Shown: one piece after another, positions 1-5,206 of the stretch
Layout of the letters: every line of letters starts with the position of its first letter
Numbering within the stretch: position 1 is the first letter of the stretch
Origin: an uncultured Anaerolineales bacterium
GTDB taxonomy: Bacteria; Chloroflexota; Anaerolineae; Anaerolineales; UBA11657
Length of the DNA stretch: 5,206 nt
Assembly: GCA_913040765.1 (NCBI GenBank)
Contig: CAJWIA010000120.1
Span: 1 to 5,206 of the forward strand
Reading direction: 5' to 3'
Position numbers and translations under genes: made by a program
Notes under the pieces: model-generated
What the model saw: the letters and a program-made list of their open reading frames with translations, nothing else
The model's database searches: none
What the model was told of the DNA's origin: nothing

Positions 1-3000
1 GCTTTGAACATACTCCACTCATGCATGGACCATTGCAATTCCATGCTGTAGCGTTTACGTATTTCTTGTTTGGTGATTCTGATTTCACATCACGAATACC
101 GTCCGCAATGTTTGGCATTGTTGCTGTTGGATTGTTATGGTATTTTCGCGACATTTTTGGCAGAGTTGGTGCACTTGTCGCGGCTGGATTAATCACTATT
201 TCACCAATGATGGTCTACTATTCCAGATATGTGCGCAATGAATCTTTAGTTGTCGTGTGGGTATTGATTATGCTATTGGCTATCGCGAGATACTTTCACG
301 ATAAGCATCCAAAATGGCTCTATGTTCTTGCGGGTGCTATGGCATTAAACCATGCTACTAAGGAAGTAGCATTTTTGTATGATGCTATATGGATGGTGTT
401 CTTAGGAATAATCTTTGTCAGAGATAACATTAGAGCTGAGTGGCCAAACAAACTGTTAAAGCGCATGTTTTTGTTGTTCCTTGTTGCGTCGGTGGTTTTT
501 GGCGTAACAGCGCTTATGTCACTGAGCTACGACATTAGTGACAGTTTAATGATGATAAATCCTGGGATTATAGATATAGATAGTATTGGGAATATATCCG
601 GAATAATAGCTTTGGGATTGGTGGGCTTGTCTGCAGCTACGGTTTTTGCGGCTAGATGGAAGGCAGTGCAAATATACCCTAGTTTTCATATCCTTGTAAT
701 TATGACTTCGCTAGTATTGCCCCAACTCGTGGCATTACCTGTGCGAACGTTGCTCGGTAGTGATCCGCTTGACTATACATCCGACGGTATGTGGCGAACA
801 GGATCGGTATTTGCCGTGTTGATGATCATGTCTATAGCACTTGGAATGTCTTGGGATAGAAAAAAATGGATGGTATGTGCGGGAGTATTTTATTCGATTT
901 ACATTATATTTTTCACGACCGTATTTTCCAATGGTGGTGGGTTAACTAGCGGATTTGCTGGATCATTAGGGTATTGGATGGAGCAGCAATCAGTAGAAAG
1001 AGGAAGTCAGCCTTGGTATTATTATTTTTTGGTACTTATACCATTGTATGAATATCTGCCTGCAATAGGTACTATGGTGGGGGGATGGATGTTCACTAGA
1101 AGCTGGAAGAAAGATAAAATTACTGGAAGATATTTGAAGGATAGCTATTCAGGATTTCCCATGAGATCTTACCTGATGTTTTGGTGCCTAACTACATTCT
1201 TGATTTATGTTTTAGCTGGAGAAAAAATGCCGTGGCTTACAGTACATTTGAGTCTTCCTATGATACTGATTTCGGGCTGGGTATTTGGGTATGGGATTAG
1301 ACGCGTAGACTGGAGGAAATTTGGCGCTAGTAAAATTATGGTTTTGAGTGCAATAATGTTCGTTGCTGGATTAGCATTATTTGATTTGATTAGGATGTTA
1401 GTGCCGCTAATCTTAGGATGGAGGACATCAGAATCTAGTGTCCCATTCCAAGGCACAACATTGATTCAAATAGAAGACACAATGGCATTTCTTGCGGCAT
1501 CAGTTGTTTTGGTCTTAGCAATTGTTGCGGTTGTACATTTGATACGCCAAATAGGAATGCGTCAATTTAGATATGTGACCAATTCTGTAGCTATTGCATT
1601 TCTAGCCATTCTCACCCTTCGAACTACCCTAATTGCTAACTACATCAAGTTTGATGAACAAACTGAGTTCATTAACTATGCGTCTGGTGCGCCTGGAATT
1701 AAGGTGGTGATGGATCAGGTTGAGGAGATTTCTCGTACTTCTACTGATGGTCTAGGGATAAAGGTTGCTTATGATGATGATGTTTCTTGGCCATTTACAT
1801 GGTATTTGCGAGATTATAGTAATCAGGTCTTTTTTGGAGCTGAACCGTCAAGACAGGCACTGGAGGATGCTTCGCTGGTAATTGCTGGCAATAACAATTG
1901 GCCGAAAGTGGAAGCGCTTCTAAAGAATAACTACCATACATTTGAATATATTCGTATGTGGTGGCCAATACAGGATTATTTTGGATTGGATATGGAACGG
2001 ATTACTAAAAACTTAAATGATCCAGAGCGATTGGCTGCTTTATGGGACATTTGGTATAGACGTGATTATGCTCGTTATGGTGACATTAATGGTTCTGATT
2101 ATTCATTGTCTAACTGGCCTGTGGTTGATAGGATGCGGTTTTATGTTGACAAAAAGCTCGCTTCTAAGTTGTGGAGCATGGGCTCGCTTATAGATGCGCA
2201 GCCAATCGTGGTTGATGTTGACCAATTTGAGGCTGTCAGTGTTGTTCGTACTGCGTTGATTGCATGGGGTTCAAACGGTGACAATGCAGGTGAATTTAAC
2301 AGACCTCGGGATGTTGCAGTAGGTATAAACAATGAAGTGTACGTGGCTGACACATTTAATCACCGAATACAGAAATTTGATGAAAACGGTGAATTTTTGC
2401 TGGAATGGGGTGAGTACGGATTAATTAACCAAGGCGAAATTCTTAGTAGTAGATTGAACGAGCCGTGGGGTCTGGCGGTAAGTGATGATGGTATTGTCTA
2501 TGTCGCTGATACTTGGAATCATAGAATAGTAAAATTTGATAGCAACGGAAAATTGATTGATTCGTGGGGGAGTTTTGGGGATGGAGTTGACCTATATAGT
2601 ATGTGGGGTCCACGTGAAGTGACTATTGGACCTGCTGGATTGGTTTACGTTGCTGATACTGGTAACAAGCGTATATCAGTGTTTACGCAAGATGGTATAG
2701 GGGTGCGACAAATAGGTAAAGGCGGATCGTTTGAAGGTGAACTAGAGGAGCCAGTTGGGATAGTCGTCGGCGATGATGAATTGATCTATGTGGCAGATAC
2801 GTGGAATGCTAGAATACAGGTCTTCACCAACGAAGGGGTTTATCTTCGGGAATGGGCTGTGCCAGAATGGGAAGGGCAATCGCTTAATAATAAGCCCTAT
2901 CTTGCTCTTGATAACGCTGGCAGAATTTACGCTAGTGCGCCGGAAGGATATCGTATTTTGGCATGGGATTTGTATGGTAAGCCTGTGTCGGGCTGGGGGA

Positions 3001-3125
3001 ATTATGGCAATGATTTACAGTCTTTCAATCTTCCTACCGGCATTGACGTTGACGTCCTTGGTGGATTGTATGTAGCTGATACGGAAAATGATAGGGTTTT
3101 GTACTTTGAATATGTTAAAGAATAG
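1..3125 (+). CDS. Agl23-like (TIGR03663-type) GT-C membrane glycosyltransferase with C-terminal NHL propeller, 5'-partial
   Basis: The frame is open to the left edge (first full codon at base 3, reading FEHTPL before the Met at base 21), so that Met is internal. The family's HGPL motif follows it, and the acidic first-loop motif expected for GT39/PMT enzymes must lie upstream. Numbering from this Met, residues 1-540 form about 15 hydrophobic membrane segments. Family-like motifs include SRIPSAMFG (24-32), SPMMVYYSRYVRNE (61-74), TKE (113-115) and GEKMPWLTVH (400-409). Residues 545-740 are a soluble, tryptophan-rich domain with SWPFTWYLRDY (589-599). Residues 741-1034 are NHL repeats. By family, it probably transfers sugars from a polyprenyl-phosphate donor to lipid or protein on the outer face of the membrane; the name Agl23 comes from archaeal N-glycosylation loci. 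Substrate and acceptor cannot be read from sequence. The stop is TAG at 3123-3125, with no frameshift seen. Family assignment is from recalled motifs; the function is inferred. Confidence 0.85.
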   Translation, partial: FEHTPLMHGPLQFHAVAFTYFLFGDSDFTSRIPSAMFGIVAVGLLWYFRDIFGRVGALVAAGLITISPMMVYYSRYVRNESLVVVWVLIMLLAIARYFHDKHPKWLYVLAGAMALNHATKEVAFLYDAIWMVFLGIIFVRDNIRAEWPNKLLKRMFLLFLVASVVFGVTALMSLSYDISDSLMMINPGIIDIDSIGNISGIIALGLVGLSAATVFAARWKAVQIYPSFHILVIMTSLVLPQLVALPVRTLLGSDPLDYTSDGMWRTGSVFAVLMIMSIALGMSWDRKKWMVCAGVFYSIYIIFFTTVFSNGGGLTSGFAGSLGYWMEQQSVERGSQPWYYYFLVLIPLYEYLPAIGTMVGGWMFTRSWKKDKITGRYLKDSYSGFPMRSYLMFWCLTTFLIYVLAGEKMPWLTVHLSLPMILISGWVFGYGIRRVDWRKFGASKIMVLSAIMFVAGLALFDLIRMLVPLILGWRTSESSVPFQGTTLIQIEDTMAFLAASVVLVLAIVAVVHLIRQIGMRQFRYVTNSVAIAFLAILTLRTTLIANYIKFDEQTEFINYASGAPGIKVVMDQVEEISRTSTDGLGIKVAYDDDVSWPFTWYLRDYSNQVFFGAEPSRQALEDASLVIAGNNNWPKVEALLKNNYHTFEYIRMWWPIQDYFGLDMERITKNLNDPERLAALWDIWYRRDYARYGDINGSDYSLSNWPVVDRMRFYVDKKLASKLWSMGSLIDAQPIVVDVDQFEAVSVVRTALIAWGSNGDNAGEFNRPRDVAVGINNEVYVADTFNHRIQKFDENGEFLLEWGEYGLINQGEILSSRLNEPWGLAVSDDGIVYVADTWNHRIVKFDSNGKLIDSWGSFGDGVDLYSMWGPREVTIGPAGLVYVADTGNKRISVFTQDGIGVRQIGKGGSFEGELEEPVGIVVGDDELIYVADTWNARIQVFTNEGVYLREWAVPEWEGQSLNNKPYLALDNAGRIYASAPEGYRILAWDLYGKPVSGWGNYGNDLQSFNLPTGIDVDVLGGLYVADTENDRVLYFEYVKE
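2241..3122 (+). repeat. Six NHL repeats forming a beta-propeller domain within the glycosyltransferase gene
   Basis: Six protein-level repeats of about 47-53 residues follow the NHL pattern P-x-x-hydrophobic-x-(V/I)...YVADT-x-N-x-R-I-x-x-F. Counting from the Met at base 21, they begin at about residues 762, 815, 864, 911, 958 and 1005. YVADT occurs in five of them; repeat five is degenerate (YASAP). Each of the first five repeats is followed by an outer strand ending in WG or similar: EWG, SWG, QIG, EWA and GWG. One extra such strand (LIAWG, about 746-750) precedes repeat one, and the last repeat lacks its own. This suggests the ring closes by pairing N- and C-terminal strands. NHL propellers usually bind protein, nucleic acid or carbohydrate ligands; no ligand can be named here. 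Confidence 0.9.
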
Positions 3126-3145
3126 AAACTTGCAGGTTGAAGTTT
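3126..3145. repeat. Short inverted repeat directly after the glycosyltransferase stop
   Basis: AAACTT (3126-3131) and AAGTTT (3140-3145) are perfect inverse complements around an 8-base loop, starting at the first base after the TAG stop. The stem has a single G-C pair and no T-run follows, so it is a poor intrinsic terminator. It could be a weak 3'-end structure or chance. Confidence 0.3.
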
Positions 3146-3156
3146 ATTGAGTGGTA

Positions 3157-3185
3157 GTGACTAAGATGGGTCATGATGATATAAT
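3157..3185 (+). promoter_or_regulatory. Sigma70-type extended -10 promoter for sucCD
   Basis: A perfect -10 hexamer TATAAT lies at 3180-3185. It is immediately preceded by TGA (3177-3179), which fits the TGn extended -10 element. A -35-like GTGACT (3157-3162) matches four of six bases of TTGACA, and the spacer is exactly 17 bases. Transcription would start near 3191-3193, giving a leader of about 20 nt that still contains the sucC ribosome binding site. The position in an 87-base intergenic gap before sucC supports it as the operon promoter. No operator palindrome is evident around it. Confidence 0.7.
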
Positions 3186-3198
3186 CGCGGCTTCGTTT

Positions 3199-3204
3199 AG
3201 AGGA
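3199..3204 (+). promoter_or_regulatory. sucC ribosome binding site
   Basis: AGAGGA sits 8 bases before the ATG at 3213, an ideal Shine-Dalgarno spacing. It confirms this start, which also gives the expected N-terminus MKLHEYQSK of SucC proteins. Confidence 0.8.
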
Positions 3205-3212
3205 ACAAATCA

Positions 3213-4343
3213 ATGAAGTTACATGAATATCAAAGTAAACGTCTGTTCGCTAAATATGGTATTCCGATACCGAAAGGAGATGTTGCATCTACAGCTGCTG
3301 AAGCAGTGACAGTGGCTGCTAAGATCGATGGCAATGTAGTTGTTAAAGCACAAGTTCTAGTTGGTGGGCGTGGTAAAGCTGGCGGAGTGAAAATAGCTGA
3401 AGATAAAGCTGCCGCAGGAACATGCGCTGAAAAAATACTCGGTATGGAAATATCTGGTCTGCCCGTTCGAAAAGTTCTGATTGATGAGGCTGTAGACATT
3501 GACACAGAAATATATCTGGGTATTACTAATGACAGAATAGCAAAGTGTCCTGTAATTATGGCTTCGGCGGCAGGTGGAATTGATATTGAAGAAGTTGCTG
3601 TGGATGCGCCAGAAAAGATTGTAAAAGAACATATCCATCCGTTTTTGGGGCTGAAAAATTATCAGACTAGGAATATGGCAGTGGCTATTAAATTACCTGA
3701 ACGTTTGTGGAAACAATTTGACGATATATGTCAGTCTCTACATAATGTATATACAACGAGTGATGCTACATTAGCAGAAATCAATCCGTTGGTCGTGACT
3801 AAGGTTGGGGATTTGCTCGCTGTTGATGGAAAAATGGTATTAGATGAAAATGCTTTGGATCGTCAAGGTGATTTGGAACAATTGCGGGATTCGGACTTAG
3901 AAACGGTTGAAGAGAACGAGGCGCGTAGACATGGCTTGTCTTATGTGGCGCTTGACGGTGATATCGGTTGTATGGTGAATGGGGCGGGGCTTGCTATGGG
4001 AACTATGGATATAATAAAGCATTTTGGGGGAGAGCCTGCTAATTTCCTTGACATAGGCGGTGGTGCTTCTGCAGAAAAGGTTGCTGCGGCATTACGTATT
4101 ATCTTGAAAGATGGACGTGTCAAAGTTCTACTGATAAATATATTTGGTGGGATTACCCGATGTGACGAGGTAGCAAAAGGAGTTGTTTATGCAATAGACG
4201 AAGTTGGTGTAGACGTTCCTATGGTGGTTAGACTAGTTGGAACTAATGAAAAGGAGGGGCGAGAGTTGCTATCCAGTGCTAAGTTATCTACTGCATCATC
4301 TTTAGCAGATGCAGCGAAAAAAGCTATTGCTTTAGCAGCCTGA
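3213..4343 (+). CDS. sucC: Succinyl-CoA synthetase (ADP-forming) beta subunit SucC
   Basis: This is the beta subunit of succinyl-CoA synthetase, a cytoplasmic TCA-cycle enzyme converting succinyl-CoA, ADP (or GDP) and phosphate to succinate, CoA and ATP (or GTP). It is complete at 376 aa, against 388 in E. coli. The N-terminal ATP-grasp domain (about 1-225) starts with [10 protein letters not shown], contains the nucleotide-binding [18 protein letters not shown] (43-60), and ends with the metal-binding EINPL (Asn191) and DGK (Asp205). These correspond to E. coli Asn199 and Asp213. The C-terminal CoA-ligase domain (about 240-376) carries [15 protein letters not shown] (252-266), NFLDIGGGA (277-285) and [15 protein letters not shown] (309-323). 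Pro20 matches the E. coli enzyme; I recall this position as bearing on ATP/GTP choice, so ATP use is likely but unproven. The gene ends in tandem TGA-TAA and is followed at 15 nt by sucD, so the two are surely co-transcribed. Confidence 0.98.
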   Translation: MKLHEYQSKRLFAKYGIPIPKGDVASTAAEAVTVAAKIDGNVVVKAQVLVGGRGKAGGVKIAEDKAAAGTCAEKILGMEISGLPVRKVLIDEAVDIDTEIYLGITNDRIAKCPVIMASAAGGIDIEEVAVDAPEKIVKEHIHPFLGLKNYQTRNMAVAIKLPERLWKQFDDICQSLHNVYTTSDATLAEINPLVVTKVGDLLAVDGKMVLDENALDRQGDLEQLRDSDLETVEENEARRHGLSYVALDGDIGCMVNGAGLAMGTMDIIKHFGGEPANFLDIGGGASAEKVAAALRIILKDGRVKVLLINIFGGITRCDEVAKGVVYAIDEVGVDVPMVVRLVGTNEKEGRELLSSAKLSTASSLADAAKKAIALAA

Positions 4344-4358
4344 TAAATTCGCAACGAT
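4341..4358 (+). promoter_or_regulatory. sucC-sucD junction with tandem in-frame stops and no clear Shine-Dalgarno
   Basis: sucC ends with TGA (4341-4343) immediately followed by TAA (4344-4346). The sucD ATG at 4359 is in the same reading frame, so the two genes are separated in-frame by two stops and four codons. No AGGA- or GGAG-like element lies in the 20 bases before the ATG, in contrast to sucC. Translation of sucD probably depends on reinitiation by ribosomes finishing sucC, which would help keep the subunits at 1:1. The stops and spacing are seen directly; the coupling is inferred. Confidence 0.55.
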
Positions 4359-5206
4359 ATGAGTATCTTAGTGGATGCCAATACTAAAGTAATGGTGCAA
4401 GGCATTACTGGTAGGGAAGGTCTGTTCCATACCCAACAGATGTTGGATTATGGCACTTCTATAGTTGCTGGAGTCACTCCTGGTAAGGGTGGCGAAATAA
4501 TATCGGATAAGATTCCAGTGTATGATACATGCAAGGCTGCTTTAGAAGTAAATTCGATTGATTGCTCTGTTATTTATGTACCTGCTTCATTTGCTCCGGA
4601 TGCAATTCTTGAAGCTGCCGATGCAGGGATTGCCCTGGTTATATGTATAACGGAGGGTATTCCAGTAAGTGATATGATGGAAGTTAGGGCGTATCTTGAT
4701 AATACAGAATGTCGTCTGATTGGACCCAATTGCCCGGGTGTTTTATCGCCCGGCGAAACAAAAATAGGTATCATACCGGGACATATAGCTCAAAAGGGAA
4801 ATGTAGGTGTGGTATCAAGATCGGGCACATTGACCTATGAAGTGTTATATGCATTGGCACAGAAAGGTTTGGGGGCATCTACATGCGTGGGTATTGGTGG
4901 TGATCCGATCAATGGAACCAACTTCATTGATGTACTACATCTTTTTCAAAATGATTTGGAGACTAAGCAAATTGTAATGATTGGTGAAATTGGAGGCTCA
5001 GACGAAGAATTGGCCGCTGATTACATCAATAAGTTTGTAGATAAGCCAGTGGTGTCATTTATAGCTGGTCAGACTGCTCCGCCTGGAAAGCGCATGGGAC
5101 ATGCTGGCGCTATAGTAGAAGGGGGGTCTGGAATGGCATCTGATAAAATTGAAGCACTGATGAGTGCTGGTGCACTAATTGCCAATCATCCAGAAGAAAT
5201 CCCGGA
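4359..5206 (+). CDS. sucD: Succinyl-CoA synthetase alpha subunit SucD, 3'-partial
   Basis: This is the alpha subunit, which binds CoA and carries the phosphohistidine intermediate. The frame is open from ATG 4359 to the right edge (282 codons visible; E. coli has 289 residues), so about 5-15 residues are missing. The N-terminal CoA-binding Rossmann domain (about 1-125) includes [15 protein letters not shown] (14-28), TPGKGG (40-45) and [17 protein letters not shown] (74-90). [11 protein letters not shown] (121-131) holds Cys125, equivalent to E. coli Cys123. The ligase domain has SRSGTLTYE (153-161), [12 protein letters not shown] (178-189) and GEIGGSDEE (209-217, Glu210 equivalent to Glu208). 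The active-site histidine is His248 in [10 protein letters not shown] (codon 5100-5102), equivalent to E. coli His246. The start is fixed because an in-frame TAA at 4344 excludes upstream extension and [18 protein letters not shown] is the expected N-terminus. It is expressed from the sucC promoter. Confidence 0.97.
   Translation, partial: MSILVDANTKVMVQGITGREGLFHTQQMLDYGTSIVAGVTPGKGGEIISDKIPVYDTCKAALEVNSIDCSVIYVPASFAPDAILEAADAGIALVICITEGIPVSDMMEVRAYLDNTECRLIGPNCPGVLSPGETKIGIIPGHIAQKGNVGVVSRSGTLTYEVLYALAQKGLGASTCVGIGGDPINGTNFIDVLHLFQNDLETKQIVMIGEIGGSDEELAADYINKFVDKPVVSFIAGQTAPPGKRMGHAGAIVEGGSGMASDKIEALMSAGALIANHPEEIP

Noticed and set aside
1205..1456. Minus-strand open stretch opposite the conserved GEKMPWL region
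   Set aside because: It is antisense to a conserved glycosyltransferase motif and has no independent coding evidence.
2788..3075. Open stretch in another plus-strand frame over the NHL repeats
   Set aside because: It lies wholly inside the well-supported NHL coding frame, has no recognisable protein features, and is explained as a shadow of that gene.
2304..3110. Repeated DNA suggestive of a tandem repeat array or CRISPR-like element
   Set aside because: The periodicity is at protein level (NHL repeats of about 47-53 residues). The DNA copies have diverged and stay in one reading frame.
3126..3155. Possible intrinsic terminator after the glycosyltransferase gene
   Set aside because: The 6-bp stem AAACTT/AAGTTT is AT-rich with an 8-base loop and no following T-run, so it is too weak to call a terminator.
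3171..3180. TCATGATGAT as an operator-like palindrome next to the -10 element
   Set aside because: Only TCATGA is self-complementary. Six bases are too short to support a regulator site, and the overlap with the extended -10 TGA explains part of it.
3230..3638. Minus-strand open stretches (3230-3505 and 3357-3638) opposite sucC
   Set aside because: They are antisense to highly conserved sucC codons, their translations are low-complexity or unlike any known protein, and they show no ribosome binding site or promoter context.

Overview
The window holds three co-directional plus-strand genes and no sign of a mobile element, CRISPR array, tRNA or rRNA. Base composition is AT-leaning (about 42% GC by eye on sampled lines) and even throughout. 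Bacterial signals are clear: a sigma70-type extended -10 promoter and a Shine-Dalgarno sequence. A very large Agl23-type (TIGR03663-like) membrane glycosyltransferase carrying NHL repeats, beside a bacterial sucCD pair, best fits an uncultured Chloroflexota lineage such as SAR202/Dehalococcoidia-like marine bacteria. That placement is inferred from remembered family distribution, not from a search.

Bases 1-3125 encode most of a polytopic GT-C (GT39/PMT-like, Agl23 family) protein whose true start lies before the window. Its order is a multi-pass membrane core, a tryptophan-rich soluble domain, and a C-terminal six-bladed NHL beta-propeller that probably sits outside the cytoplasmic membrane. 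Bases 3126-3212 form a compact intergenic region with a weak inverted repeat, a near-ideal promoter and a ribosome binding site. Bases 3213-4343 are sucC (succinyl-CoA synthetase beta subunit). Bases 4359-5206 are sucD (alpha subunit), which runs off the right edge with only about 5-15 residues missing.

SucC and SucD together form succinyl-CoA synthetase, the substrate-level phosphorylation step of the TCA cycle, and every key catalytic residue checked is present. The membrane glycosyltransferase is most likely a separate transcription unit acting in cell-surface glycosylation or glycolipid assembly. Nothing links it functionally to the TCA pair. I see no convincing new biological system. The most noteworthy items are the glycosyltransferase-propeller fusion, the sucC promoter, and the sucD start without a visible Shine-Dalgarno sequence behind tandem in-frame stops.
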